From the NCBI RefSeq assembly GCF_907165205.1, contig NC_058189.1:50680270-50744269 (forward strand): a stretch of DNA of 64,000 nucleotides, given 5' to 3'. The notes under the pieces are model-generated. The model saw only the letters and a list, made by a program, of their open reading frames with translations, made no database searches and had not been told where the DNA came from. Positions 21,741-33,290 of the stretch are shown piece after piece. Numbering within the stretch: the stretch's first letter is position 1; every line of letters begins with the position of its first letter. Source of the stretch: Coccinella septempunctata. Its lineage: Eukaryota > Arthropoda > Insecta > Coleoptera > Coccinellidae. Position numbers and translations under genes: made by a program.

Positions 21741-23087
21741 AAAAAATTGCAACCAAAGCATTTATTGCATAGACACGTCCCAATATGAATATCCAGAACA
21801 TCCTAAGTTTTCGCCCTCGGCTAGATTCATCTGTGCATTAGAAGGCAGGGCTAAAAAGTGCCTCCTAAAAGAGGGCTTTCGCGATTTTTGATCATCTCTA
21901 CTTCAAAAAAATGTTTGACATGAAAGTTATAGAACAAAAAATATTGGAATTGAGCGAAAAACATATACATATTAGCTGACCCGGCAAACCTAGTTTTGCC
22001 ATTTAAATTATTTCTAGGGTAGATAATAATAACTAACTCATCGTGATTGCTCGATTGGTCGTAAGAAAAAGGAATGCCTTTTTTTCTGTTCTGTACAATT
22101 TTTTTTGGGAATATTTCGTTATATAAACCTTGCCCTAACAATAATAAACACAACAAAAAAAGAATTGTCCAATTTGGTGCGATCGTTTGAACAATAAAGC
22201 ATTTTGAAGTAAACCATAGTTCCTCTTTTATTAATATAGAGATGAATTTATGAAAAAAATGAGAAAAAAGCAAGAGACCGATAGAAAGGGATATCGAAGA
22301 AGGAAGCAGATAAAATTTTCAAGGACCCCATCCATCGCTAATAAGAAGAATAATTGGTAAAAAACACAGGGTTTTTTCTACAAAGAATTGTAGGCCGTAT
22401 TTGAAAAAGATAAGAAAAATTCAGTTACAATGTTATTATGAACTCGTTATGCCGGAGGATAAAAGCACCAACTATCATCAAAATATATAGGCTGGTTCAA
22501 AAGTTATGGGTAATTGAATAAATTGATAGAATCAATAAAATACTCTGTAACTTGACTATAAATAGAGATAGACCCTTTGAGTATAGGTTATTCTGATCCA
22601 CCTCTATGTCCTCTATTCTATTCTTAGCTTCCGCCCATTTACCAATGAATCACCTTGTAAATGCGGAATCCAAAAATCTGCTACTGGGATTGTATCTACA
22701 AAACGAATATAAGACTTTGTTCTCCCCATGTTATAAAACTCTTCGTAATAGTCGATTTAGACGTTTTCAGTCAATATTCGGCATCATTATCGAAATGATA
22801 TTCCATTAGCCGTAATCGATTATGCCATCTTGCCCCCTTTTTGTAGGAGAGTTCAGAGAGCATTTACCCTAAACGGCCTGATTATGACGTCTTGAACGAA
22901 CCCTTTTCCTCAATATTTGTACGCAAATAGGTTGAGCCTTCAGTGCTGTTAGATATGTTCGAATTCGATTAAAGATCTACATATCACTTTCATTCTCTGC
23001 TTGTTGATAAAAACTTTATAATGGTCGTAGGGATAAATCGAATCTGGAGAAGAATTCCAGAGTTGACATTTTTATGGGTGTATGATA
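21741..23087. other. Non-coding stretch with a common TE fragment
   Basis: GCTGACCCGGCAAACCTAGT at about 21976-21995 resembles a phrase I associate with widespread arthropod repeats; I cannot name the family. The remainder is AT-rich with no supported gene. Confidence 0.35.
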
Positions 23088-23220
23088 TTAACGTCCAGTT
23101 TCATAATCGAATTTAAAGTCACTTTAAGCTTAAAGCTTCCTTTACTGTCATTTTTAGTAGGATTAAAGGAAGCTTTAAAATTAAAGCAACTTTAAGTTTG
23201 ATTATGAAACCGGCCGTTAA
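23088..23220. mobile_element. Short hairpin MITE
   Basis: The 133-bp unit folds on itself: TTTCATAATCGAATTTAAAG (23099 on) against TTTAAGTTTGATTATGAAAC (23190-23210), with TTAACG at one end and CGTTAA at the other. It contains the 12-bp palindrome TTTAAGCTTAAA at about 23123-23134. No coding capacity. The TTAA-rich ends do not settle the superfamily. Confidence 0.7.
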
Positions 23221-23439
23221 AACCTTAGGTGGTGCTGGTGCTGGAAAGGAATTATGAGGCAGTACTTAAAATAATTATGCCCATTATCTGATACAGATTC
23301 TACTCACAATTTTCCAACCTACAATTTATTTATTTGTCCTTCCACATGTTTGGAAATTGACTTTTTTCTAACCGACCAATGTCCAAACGGAGGTAGATGT
23401 TTCGCTTATGTAGAGTCCTTCTTCCTGATTTGTAAAACT

Positions 23440-24815
23440 TTCATTAATTTTTGTGATAATAGATATTAATGTAGAAGTGTCGAATTTTTTCTCTTAGCAA
23501 TTTGTATACAGAGGAAAATTCACTTATCCCAGATATCTCAGATATCAAAAGGATTAAGCTCTGTTGGAGCCCTTTCCAGGTTTTCGGGCTTGTGGTGGTG
23601 CTCGGGTCCGGGTCGCTCCTCGCCTCCCTGCTGTAGGTTGGATTCCTGCTCCACCCGCACTTCCTGTCGGAGCAGACGGTGTTCCTCTGCATTTCCCATG
23701 TACTTGCTTACAGTTCTCGCCGTTCCGAGCAGTACCGCCTTCTGCATGACTATAGATATTTTCGTCCAACTGAAGTTTCCTCAAGTTCTCTAGTAGTTTC
23801 TTCTATATCAGGCCTGTAGATGATATGACAATAGTCTTGATATCTTTCAGCTTCCACTGTCTCCTGGTTTGTTCCTCGAGATCTCTGCACTTTGAAATTT
23901 TTTCAGTGTGCCTATCTAGAAGATTGTTATTATGTGGAATCCCCACATCGATGAATAGGGCTCTGTCCTCATCCTTATTGAGCAATATGAGGTCTGGTCT
24001 ATTGTGGGTTATTTTCCGATCTGTGGGAACCGTGCGATCCCAGTAGAGCTTGTGATGTTCATTTTCCAATACAGCATCCGGATGGTGATTGTAATAAGGA
24101 ACCTTTTTCGGACTAAGAAGTTGATGTTTTAGTGCCAATTCTTGGTGAAGCATCTTGGCAACGGCATCATGTCCATTTTTGTACTCCGTGCCCGCGAACT
24201 TCTGACATCCCCCGGTGGTGTGCTGGATAGTTTCATGTGTCGCACAGCCATAACGACAGCTATCATCCGCCACTGAGGCATCCTTGGCGATATATTTCAT
24301 GTAGTTCCTTGTCGGAATCACCTGGTCCTAGATGGCGAGGATGTAGCCCTCTGTCTCAGGAAACAACCTTACGGAAGTCAACCAGTAGTTCGACGCAGAT
24401 ATGTCGACGTAATCATGGTTGACCTCGTTCTGGTTTGCCAATCAGTTTCTGCATTTTACTTTCTGCAGAGTGTTCGACTTTGTTTCCAAGTGGTCCTGCC
24501 GTAGCTTCAACGGTGTAGAACTATCAACAACACAAACTACTTGATGGAGTTCTGATGAAGCAGCCTTGCTCAGGAAATATTTTCGTCCTTCAATTTCCAA
24601 GGCCATACGGTTGGACAAATCAACAACTCCTCTACCACCAAGATATCGTGGCAGCTCGGTCCGTTCTATTGAGCTTTTGGGGTGATGTTTAACACTTTAT
24701 TGTGTTAAGTCAGCATCGTCCTTATTCCTTCTGTAAGGCTGCGAAATCGGTGGTGGTCCAAAAGATGATACCGAAGAAGTAGCTCAGCGCCATTCTACTC
24801 TATTTCTTATGCCAG
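23440..24815 (-). mobile_element. 5'-truncated non-LTR retrotransposon with restriction-like endonuclease
   Basis: The minus-strand element keeps the end of its reverse transcriptase, the zinc knuckle, the endonuclease and a 3' UTR of about 360 bp (23440-23802). The 5' end is lost beyond about 24815. There is no clear poly(A). The PD-(D/E)XK type endonuclease places it with R2/NeSL/R4-like LINEs rather than with Jockey. Confidence 0.65.
23803..24810 (-). pseudogene. 3' part of LINE polyprotein: RT thumb, CCHC knuckle, PD-(D/E)XK endonuclease
   Basis: Read on the minus strand: LRSLTEGIRTMLT, a stop, then HHPKSSIERTELPRYLGGRG, LEIEGRKYFLSKAASSELHQ, a broken stretch with a frame change near 24420, NYWLTSVRLFPETEGYILAI, a stop, and then an open frame (24321-23803) DQVIPTRNYMKYIAKD. 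The open part has CRYGCATHETIQHTTGGC, a CCHC-type knuckle, and RPDLILLNKDEDRALFIDVG, where PD and the later D are spaced as in restriction-like endonucleases of R2-type LINEs (PD-x14-D). HTEKISKCRDLEEQTRRQWK follows. Several stops and a shift make it non-functional. I am sure of the broad class, less so of the clade. Confidence 0.7.
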
Positions 24816-25760
24816 AAATGGATATATAGATTCTTTGTTGCTGAAAATATTTTGGTCATCGATGGGTTTTTTATCAACCATTTTCTATTTTAGGATCTAT
24901 ATATAGATAAAATTATTGAACTGCATTATATTCCAATTGGTACTTTGAGATCAATGACAGGAGTAATTGATATTATTTGGTGCCTTCTTCGTATTTCGTA
25001 GGGTAAAAATGGATGAAATATCCGAAATGAATATCCCGACTACAGAAATAAAAGAAAATGTATTCCGAACATTATTTCATCACCTATGAATTCTCTCGAT
25101 GTTTTCGATAGCACTTCAAAAACATCAATCACTTCTAAAATGTATATCGTTAACCTCAAAACACATGAAAAAAAAACTTAGAATCCGAATTCAATAGTCG
25201 CTCTGTATAGTTACATAATATCTATGAAAAGAGATAAATAAAATCACGAATCTCAACAGCATGTTGATATAATATTCGGCTTGTATATTGAGATAAACTT
25301 CTCTCCCTGTTGAATTTCATCTTCATGTATAATTGACTCTTCTCCCCAGATAAACTTGTGAATAACCCAAACCTTCCATTGAATTGAAATTGGATTCTCA
25401 TGCTAATATCGTTCCAATGTGTAGCCAACCTCTGACGTGTTAAAGGTAGAAGAACTTTGACCTTCGAACTAACTCGAAAGGATCTTCCAAGACTTTATTG
25501 ATAGCGGTGACATCGCCTATAATGTATGCTCGGAAGTTTGCCGTAATAGTTCACTGAATTATTGATTGAATTGATTAAAGGTTGAATTCACCTGCTTCTA
25601 TTAGAAGATTCTAATACACTGAGAAAAGTCTTGAAGTTACAATGTGAAACTATAATATCTGGATGTTTCTTCGAGGGTGTTGCGAAATTTCATGAAAAAT
25701 GTGAAACTATCATGTACTTATATTTCCAGTGAACATGAAATCTACAGAAAATATGTTTTA
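24816..25760. other. Non-coding stretch, nothing recognised
   Basis: AT-rich sequence with no supported gene or repeat partner in the window. Confidence 0.45.
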
Positions 25761-26084
25761 GGCCAGTAAGATTAATCGTACTTTGAACTTCCGATTAAGA
25801 AATCTCCGATTAAAGTTAATCTATGGTTTAAACCGTCGTGTTAAGATCAAGTACAAAATGAGAAGAGATTCACTAATCCTGTGCAGTTGCCAAAATAGTT
25901 GGCTATTTGAACTAATTGTGACTCATTGGTTGTCATTTCTTAGTTTTCTGTGTTAATCTTTGTATCAGTGCTTCTGTCAGACTGCAGCGATCAGTTTATT
26001 TATTTATTGTGTTCTGTTGTGATCTTTGTATCAGCATTATTTTTGTTATATTATTGAGGTGTGAGTTAAAACCTTTAGTTGATA

Positions 26085-26798
26085 AAGGGTGTTTCAAATT
26101 GCGCGGTTTTTTGTAAGAATAAATAAAATATAGATGGCGCACTGAATTCGTCTGGGTATCTTGACATTTAAAAAGTGTGATGTATGACATTTATAAAAAT
26201 GGCTTCGTACACGTTAAAACAACGCGTTCAAATTGTTAAATTATTTTATGAAAATCAGCGTACTGTGAAGAGTGTTTTTATTTGAATTTTATGATTTACA
26301 TAATCGTCCATCTGAAAGCACTGTTGGTCGAATTATTAAAAAATTTCAAGAGACCGATTCGGTGATAATCGAATTTTTGTTGCCTGAATTAATAAATATT
26401 GATCTAGAGGACATTTGCTTTCAACAGGATGGCGCTACACCTCATTTTGCAAATGACACAATTGTGAATTGATTTGATACCGTTGGACTATTTTCTTTGG
26501 GGTTATGTGGAAAGCCAGGTCTATAAGAATAATCCACAATCAATTCCTGAACTAAAGGATGAAATTATTCGTGTCATTTGTGATATAGAGCCTCAATTAT
26601 GTCAAAATACCATTGAAAATGTTAACAAAAGAGTGGACGTCTGTAGAGCTGCAAGAGGAGGCCATTTGTCAGATATTATTTTTGGTACATAAATGTCATA
26701 AATGATACTTCAAATACCTATAAAATGTTTTTGAAAATTAATGCAAATTATGTGTTTTATTTACTCTTAAAAAAAACCGCGTAATTTGAAACACCCTT
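26085..26798 (+). mobile_element. Internally deleted Tc1/mariner-type element
   Basis: Terminal repeats AAGGGTGTTTCAAATTGCGC and its partner GCGTAATTTGAAACACCCTT are TA-flanked (26083-26084, 26799-26800). At 714 bp it is about half the usual length because the transposase centre is missing. Confidence 0.85.
26199..26692 (+). pseudogene. Deleted mariner-type transposase
   Basis: From ATG 26199: MASYTLKQRVQIVKLFYENQ, a stop near 26284, then FYDLHNRPSESTVGRIIKKF joined directly to FLLPELINIDLEDICFQQDG. The helix-turn-helix start is therefore fused to the second-Asp block (FQQDGATPHFAN), with the intervening core, including the first Asp, deleted. A second break at about 26470 precedes IPLDYFLWGYVESQVYKNNP, which holds the third acidic residue, and ARGGHLSDIIFGT ends the frame at 26692. 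Same broad family as the broken copy at 61557-62050. It cannot catalyse transposition. Confidence 0.8.
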
Positions 26799-27111
26799 TA
26801 CATAGCATTCAGTGCTTCGTTTCTAAAAATATCTATATTTAGTATCTAACGAAAGGCAAATTTCGAAGTGGAAATATGGAATTGCTTTTGAACACAGCAA
26901 TTCAGAAGATGGATTGCAAGTGAGACAAAATATGAAATTGAATGTTGATATTTCACCTTGAGGTAGGGTGGCATATTTTTTCTCAATCTCAATCAAAATT
27001 GCTCTTGCAGAAGTTTTGGAGATCGAATGAATTCGATATCATCCCATTTATCCCAATGATTTTCTCGATCACGGATAAAATATGGTCTATCATGATACCT
27101 GATGAATCCGA

Positions 27112-27139
27112 ATCACTATCACTATCACTATCACTATCA
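27112..27139 (+). repeat. (ATCACT)n microsatellite
   Basis: About four and a half units of a 6-bp repeat; it gives the Ser-Leu run in the frame at 26942-27172, which I do not regard as a gene. Confidence 0.85.
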
Positions 27140-27479
27140 TATTCCAATTCCATGTTCATTTCCAAACATTGAACTCAATAATTCTCTAATCGGCAACGCA
27201 AACCTAAACACAATTTCTTGAATCAAAACAAACAAGAAACTTCAAAAAACTTCATAGAAGCAGGTAGAAAACAGTTTCATAGAATATATAGGGTTTAATC
27301 CCTTTTGGATGGTTTAAACCTACCGTCCCGAAGGTTTAAACTAATCGATAGTTTAAACTATCCAAAGTTTAAACCCTCATTCTTGGTTTAAACTACCATT
27401 AATCTTACGGGCCTACTCATACTCTGTGATATCACATAAGGGTTGTAATATTCACCTGAAAAATTACAACTGCAATGCA

Positions 27480-27625
27480 ATATTACAATAAATTTGTGAA
27501 TTTCGACATGAAAAGGTAATTTCACTATATTATTGTGATCAAAATTTTTTTTAAATCACAATAATTTTGTGAATTATCACATGAAAATGTGATTTCACAA
27601 CGTTATTGTGATTTGAGAATTTTTC
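27480..27625 (+). repeat. Degenerate direct repeat of ATTATTGTGAT and ATCACA words
   Basis: TATTATTGTGAT, AATCACAATAATTTTGTGAAT, ATCACATGAAAATGTGATTTC and GTTATTGTGATT follow one another, forming a set of short direct and inverted repeats. No coding sense. Probably transposon-derived or a decayed minisatellite. Confidence 0.5.
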
Positions 27626-27850
27626 TTGTGAATTTGCGAAGAAAAGAATGTTGTGTTGTAGAATTACAATGCAGAACCCCTTTAATTTTAAAATTCCCTC
27701 ACAAATATGCTTATACGATGTGTTATTAAGGTGGTGGTGAAATTCCTACAAAAAAATATAATTGTAAAACATGATATCGCGGTAACAGTGATTTATTTCC
27801 GATAATATAAATTACGATTATAGTTTAATGTCTGAAAATATACATAATAT

Positions 27851-27932
27851 AATAGAAGTTTTAATGGCATGCAGACAGGAATTGTTTTTATCAGAATTCA
27901 ATTCCTGTCTGCATGCCGTTAAAACTTCCATT
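27851..27932. ncRNA. Long hairpin, microRNA-precursor-like; more likely a MITE tip
   Basis: Arms of 34 bases (27851-27884 and 27899-27932) surround a 14-base loop; only two positions differ from perfect pairing and one is a G-U wobble in plus-strand RNA. The arms share GGCATGCAGACAGGAATTG and its complement. Size and near-perfect stem fit a small RNA precursor or a hairpin MITE. Nothing shows transcription. Flanks do not extend the pairing. Confidence 0.35.
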
Positions 27933-28101
27933 ATTTCCGATATCAGCGTTATTCTACAACGATATTGTGATTTCGAATAGCCCTCCGTTAAAATCGGACC
28001 ATTCATTCAATATAAAATTTGAGACCGAAACCAATAAAACAGCCTATATGTCCGAAACTAAAGTACAAAAGGAGCAACTTTTCTGTAAGGCTTTGAGTAT
28101 A

Positions 28102-28938
28102 CAGGGTGTTTCATTGGTAAATAAACATACGGTAACCTGAGCTACAGCTACCCTAGGCGAGTCCAAAAAACCCATATATGATAGGTCTAATTAATTCCAT
28201 AACCGAGAGTCAGGGTGCTTCATGTATTCACCTAAAATTTGAATTTCTCATAACTTTTGAACCAACCAGTATAATCGGTTGATATTTGGAATATATGATT
28301 CACTCGATAGATTTACATTTAAATTTCCAAAAAATTCCAGGTCTGTATTTGAAAAATATGGCACACCTTCCAAGCGGGAATTCAACACCCTGTAAATTAA
28401 AATTTTGGAATTTGATTGAGATATTTGAAAAGAGCAGAAAATTTTCAAAGAGATTCAGTAGATTTCATTGTCCCGCACGTCATTTTGCTCAAAGGAAACT
28501 CCAGGGAAAGATCAAATTGAATATTGGAATTCCTCTAATCTTCAAAAAAATCGAACATTGTGATCAAATTGGTTTTTTTGTCCCACTTATTGCACATTCG
28601 TATTTCATAATATGAGGAATCATTTCAAGTTATTACCGGAAAAACATCATTGATTAAGAAAAATTCATTCGAAGACAACAACGATGAATAAATAAATAAA
28701 GAAACATAAAAACTTAACCTAAACTAAGTAAGGTGCTCGAAAGTTCCTCTGTTTCGCGCAATACACATTCTTGCCCTCTTCAAGAGTTATGAGAAATTGA
28801 AATTTTAGGTGAATACATGAAGCACCCTATATCTCGGGTATGGAATTGATTAGACCTATCATATATGAGTTTTTTGGACTCGCCTAGGGTAGCTCCAGCT
28901 CAAGTTACTATATGTTCATTTACCAATGAAACACCCTG
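28102..28938. mobile_element. Fold-back element, TA-flanked
   Basis: Ends CAGGGTGTTTCATTGGTAAA and TTTACCAATGAAACACCCTG with TA at 28100-28101 and 28939-28940. Arms of about 160 bp include TACCCTAGGCGAGTCCAAAA and its complement near 28875-28893. The middle (28286-28615) has an open frame with no recognised homology. Confidence 0.85.
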
Positions 28939-28980
28939 TAGAATAACAGGGGGGACACAAAGACCTTCCATATTATAATA

Positions 28981-29690
28981 CAGGGTGTTTCCTAATTTAA
29001 TGTCAATTTTTTGGGGTGATATTTGGGCTCATTTTAAGAAAACTTTATATGAACATATGTCCTAAACGTCTTACCTTTTGAGATACAGGGTGGTAAAGTT
29101 TTTGAAAATAAATCATTTTTTATTAATATTTACAATACAATACTTCAGATATTTTAATACAATTTGTCCTACATGTACTATGAATCAAGAGGCAGTTTAT
29201 AATGTATCATTTTTTTTAATTTTCACTAGTGGCGTTCGTACGTAATTTGGCATACCTATTTGGCAGACATTGATGGTACGCCACAGATTTTTCCGGAAAA
29301 GAAAATTATTTTTGAAATTCCCAATAATTTCTCACCAAAGTTGATCAATTGATTTTTTTCAATCCGATGCACGGTTTTATCTTATAAAAATAAAAAACAT
29401 TTCTCTGCATGATCATAAAAATATCGTTAATACATAGATACATATGACAATATCACCATGCAGAGACATACATAGCTTTAATTTTTTCAGTACATGTATG
29501 ACAAATTTCATTGAAATATCTGAAATGCTATCGTAGACATTAATAATAAATGATTTATTTTTGAAAACTTTACCATCCTGTATCTCAAAAGGAAAGACGG
29601 TTAGGACATATGTTCATATAAAGTTTTTTTCACAAAATGGGTCCAAAAATCACCCCCATAAATATTTACATTCAATTAGGAAACACCCTG
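28981..29690. mobile_element. Fold-back element with an inner second pair of ends
   Basis: Ends CAGGGTGTTTCCTAATTTAA and TTCAATTAGGAAACACCCTG, TA-flanked. A second terminal-like pair, TACAGGGTGGTAAAGTTTTT at about 29093 and AAAACTTTACCATCCTGTA at about 29565-29583, sits inside symmetrically, suggesting one fold-back inserted at the centre of an older one, or a chimera. Confidence 0.75.
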
Positions 29691-29885
29691 TATATACATT
29701 AATTGAACATGTAAAACACTTACCTATGAAATGTTCTACACCAACATCCGTTTGTTTTTGTGTTTAGTCAAGCCACAAGATGCACAATTCACCATTTTGT
29801 ATGATGTATATATTTGTTTACAACTCTGATAGCCATGAAAATAAATTTTGATAGAGAACATAGACCTTATATCAAATAATCAAAA

Positions 29886-30338
29886 GGTCCTTTCGTCTGC
29901 TTCTCAGCGTAGTGTAATCTACACTACACTTTGCATCAGCTGATTTTCTAGTGTTATTTGCGCAAACGAATGAAAAAAAACCCTGACGTTAAGTTGTCAC
30001 GCTCATAGACTAATATTTTTGATTTAATATATGGTTACGTTTCGCAGAAGATTCGTTACTTTTTCATCCTCTTGTGAAGTGATGAACTTATCGCAAATTT
30101 TGAATTTAATCGTATCCAATTTGGAATAGATTACTGTGACGTCCATGACATTAACATAAAATTTCGCATTTCACACCACAGAACACAAATATTACGCCAC
30201 ATTTCGACTAGGTGTAGATAAACTACACCTCCTTCCTCTACACTAGTGTAAATCCAATCAGCAAACGAATCCTAAAATCGAGTGTAAATTACACCGAGTG
30301 TAGAAAAGTGCAACACTTCCTATGCAAACGAAAGGACC
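29886..30338. mobile_element. MITE with GGTCCTTTCGT terminal repeats
   Basis: Ends GGTCCTTTCGT (29886) and ACGAAAGGACC (30338). Inner parts repeat GTGTAAATTACAC-like and AGTGTAGAAAAGTG words near both ends. A 113-bp relative lies at 34142-34254. No coding capacity. Confidence 0.7.
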
Positions 30339-30814
30339 TAAATTGATAGATATTGTCTATAATGGACAACAACCATAGACATCGCCTATTATTATGTTAT
30401 TAAACACATGACTGATGAGTAACACAAGGAGCTCTAATATGCCCGTTTCCAATCGCAAGGTTATTTAAAATAAAACCATGTATGCTCCTTTCTGGTATTT
30501 TATATTCTATGCTGTAAGGCCTAGTTGCATTCAATAGTAGCCTATGGCCAACCACTCGTGAAACACCCTGTAGGACTAATAACCTTACCTGCTGATGATT
30601 CAATTCAAGTTTGTTCATTATGATTCTAATACATAGAACCTAGTTTCCACAGAGCAGGTAATAAAGGACAGTACATCGGTCATATGGATCTATTTCCCAT
30701 TTCATGGGTAATTTAATACGTCTTTGATCTTGGAAGCATTCTCCAAAGTAATACTGAGAACAGATTTCTCGTCCATTAAATAGACACATCTCGCAAATTA
30801 GTTGCGAATCTGAG

Positions 30815-31425
30815 ACTCTGGATGTTGTTGAGTCTGTAAAATATCTTGGTTTTCATCTTGATAATATGTTGTCTTTTGGGGAGCATTTCGATTTTGTTCA
30901 AAAGGGGATTTCAAAAAAACTTGGTTTCTTTACAAGATTGGGGTCAAATTTGACCCCTTCATCAAAAATATTGGTGTACCATACCATCCGGTTACGGGCC
31001 ACCATTTACTGTTGGGTTCAAATTAACAGTGCTGTGCGTAAGAACACAGTCACAAAGCCTACACAGAACAACAAAGGCTCTCCGAACTCGTACAAGCCAC
31101 AGAGCTTCTGAGGGGTACTTCGGTACCTATGGAGAATCAGGATATGGAGAATCAGGATCTTTTTATGAAAAGAATATAAATAATATAGCCAAATTTCTTT
31201 AAATTATGGCAGAATAGGACAACCAAACAAACTTCAGAATAGGGCAATGCATGTAAGAGTAAACAGGCGTATACCCATTTTGTCAATGAATGTCGGATTT
31301 TCTTTAGTGGCTCTCAGTGAAGAGATCATATTTTTTCACGATAGTCGTCATATATAAAATTTTGAAAGGTTCAAGACCTGACTATCTTTTGGCGTTTATT
31401 TATTTTCTTGATAAAATACAGGGGA
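30815..31425 (+). pseudogene. C-terminal reverse-transcriptase relic of a LINE
   Basis: Translated blocks, in order: ETLDVVESVKYLGFHLDNML, SFGEHFDFVQKGISKKLGFF, TRLGSNLTPSSKILVYHTI, then after about 190 disrupted bases LQNRAMHVRVNRRIPILSMN and ALSEEIIFFHDSRHI. This is the thumb and C-terminal part of a LINE reverse transcriptase (the VKYLG..LD and LQNRA blocks). The palm with YxDD is missing. It is different from the Jockey element and from the R2-like one; CR1/L2 or RTE relatives are possible. A 15-bp tandem duplication (TATGGAGAATCAGGA) sits at 31129-31158. Confidence 0.6.
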
Positions 31426-31941
31426 GGGGTACTGGACTAGGACTGCTGGTAATTTTTACTTAAGTAGAGTAAATTATAGTAAAAGCATGAGTTCATTCAT
31501 CATGTTTTCATACCCAAAATAAAGGAATGTTCAAGTTTGAGAGATTTTAAGAGTGAAATTAAAACATATCTTTCATAAGAATTATAGATATTCTTCATCA
31601 TATTTCTGTTTTTCAGAGGAAACATTTTTTCTCACGAAAAACCAATCACTTAACCTTCATACGAATTCAACCTTCCTGGCCGATCCAATAGATTCTCTAA
31701 TACAACAAATAAAAGATTGAGGGCACTTCCATCGAAGTTCCGCTACGATACGTGAAAAACTCAGGGTTAGGTATGCGAAGGATTTATTGGCTCAAAGTCG
31801 ATATATCAGGCGCTCAATGGACCCGAAACATCTCAGGTACATGATGTGCCTCGAAAACATAAAAAACTCGAATACTTGCTATAACTTTCTAACAGACTAA
31901 ATAACACTAACACATCCTAGAGAATTTATGCAGTACCTATA

Positions 31942-32308
31942 CAAGGTATGTCTTTGACTCGTACAAATATTTCAACAGTAGATTTTTGAGGTCAAAAGAA
32001 ACAATTTTTTCCTACACCATTTTTTCCGATTCAGCCCTGATAAAAAGATATAGCCGTTTTAAATTTTCATAATGAGCTGGGGGATATCTTGTGTTCGAAA
32101 AAGATTGATCACATAAATGAAAAACTATATTCCGAAATTTATTTCACTCGATAAAACCGTTAGTGGGATAGAACTAAAATCAACATTTTCTATGGTTTTT
32201 CAACAGCTCGTACCATTTGAACTGAGCCGATTCGGAAAAAATGGTAAAAGAACAAGGTGTTTCTTTCGACCTCAAGAATCTACTGTTGAAATATTTGTAC
32301 TCACCATG
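31942..32308. mobile_element. Short fold-back copy, same family as 38061-38548
   Basis: Left CAAGGTATGTCTTTGACTCG and right GTACTCACCATG are decayed ends next to TA. Arms carry the AACAGTAGATTTTTGAGGTC block and its complement, with CGATTCAGCCCTGATAAA and its partner in the centre. Confidence 0.7.
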
Positions 32309-32599
32309 TATAGTTTCTACTGAAATGAAAAATCACTTTTTTTCTACAAACGTGCGAGTTCAAGCCTTGCATGCTTTCTTCATTCGGTGTTGTTTTTCCG
32401 TCCACAAAAACACACCGAATTCAGCATAAAACAAATAAATTGCAGATAACGACAGTTTCTTTACCGATAAAGAGATAACCGCCACCGAGAATATTTCTTC
32501 TGGGGAGAATATTCGAGAATACCGAATTTTTGGATGCAATTTTGATCACATGAACGTCCACATGTTAGAAAGTTGATAGATAGGGGCGCATCACCAGAC

Positions 32600-32820
32600 G
32601 GACGTCATTCCTTATTTTGTATTCATTCTTTCTTTATTCGTGATTTTTGATTCCTTATTCACTGTTCGACCGTCATTCTTATTCTCGATTCGGCGATTAT
32701 AGATTCTTTATTCTTGATTCCTTATTCTGTATTCGATCATTCTTGATTCATTATTCATTATTTGGCAGTGATTCTTGATTGGAAATTCATTCTTCGACAT
32801 TCATTACTTATTAATTGTTT
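32600..32820 (+). repeat. Low-complexity ATTCTT/GATTC tract
   Basis: Degenerate run of TTATTC, GATTCTT and CATTCTT words over about 220 bases. Confidence 0.7.
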
Positions 32821-32967
32821 TTCTAAATTCGAAGATCTTGTGATCTGTTATTGGTGGTGTGACCGTACCGGAAAAAACCCTAAGTCTTTTCTTGATACCG
32901 CATACTTCGTGATTCAAAGTTGCATTATTTTATTTGTTTAATTGTGTTAATCCTTATTGTTAACCCC

Positions 32968-33290
32968 CCTGTTTAACGCAGACTTCTGTCGCCTGGCTGT
33001 CTGGTGAACCAAGACCAACCGACAGAAGTCTCGAAGTCGTTCTGCTGGTAATGCTTGGCGTGTACACCCAAGGTTGCCACAGAAAGACCACAGTAACCTA
33101 TCACGTCCTACCCCTGTTGTGTTCCGTTTAGATTTCCCGTTTACCGCAGACTTCTGTCGCCTGGTTATCTGGTGACGGAAACCAATCGGCAGAGGTCTCG
33201 AAGTCTTTCTGCTGGTAATGCTTGGCGTGTACACCCAAGGTTGTCACGGAGAGACCACGATAAACTACCCCGTTATCCTGTAAATTGTTG
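32968..33290 (+). repeat. Tandem duplication, 168-bp period
   Basis: CGCAGACTTCTGTCGCCTGG occurs at 32977 and 33145. Both are followed by TCTGGTGA, TCTCGAAGTC, TCTGCTGGTAATGCTTGGCG and TGTACACCCAAGGTTG. Two units are seen, the second slightly diverged. Short overlapping minus-strand frames here are products of the repeat. Confidence 0.85.

Larger units (their letters stand above)
25761..27413. mobile_element. TIR element with GTTTAAAC clusters, interrupted by a mariner
   Basis: Ends GGCCAGTAAGATTAAT (25761-25776) and ATTAATCTTACGGGCC (27398-27413) are inverted with one mismatch. The right end holds five perfect GTTTAAAC palindromes at 27312, 27334, 27351, 27367 and 27386; the left end has one near 25828 plus CGATTAA variants. 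A broken mariner (26085-26798) sits inside. No transposase of its own is visible. The target duplication is not clear. Confidence 0.65.

Noticed and set aside
23444..23784. Overlapping minus-strand and plus-strand frames after the LINE endonuclease
   Set aside because: They lie in the element's 3' UTR; the GC-rich patch opens several frames at once.
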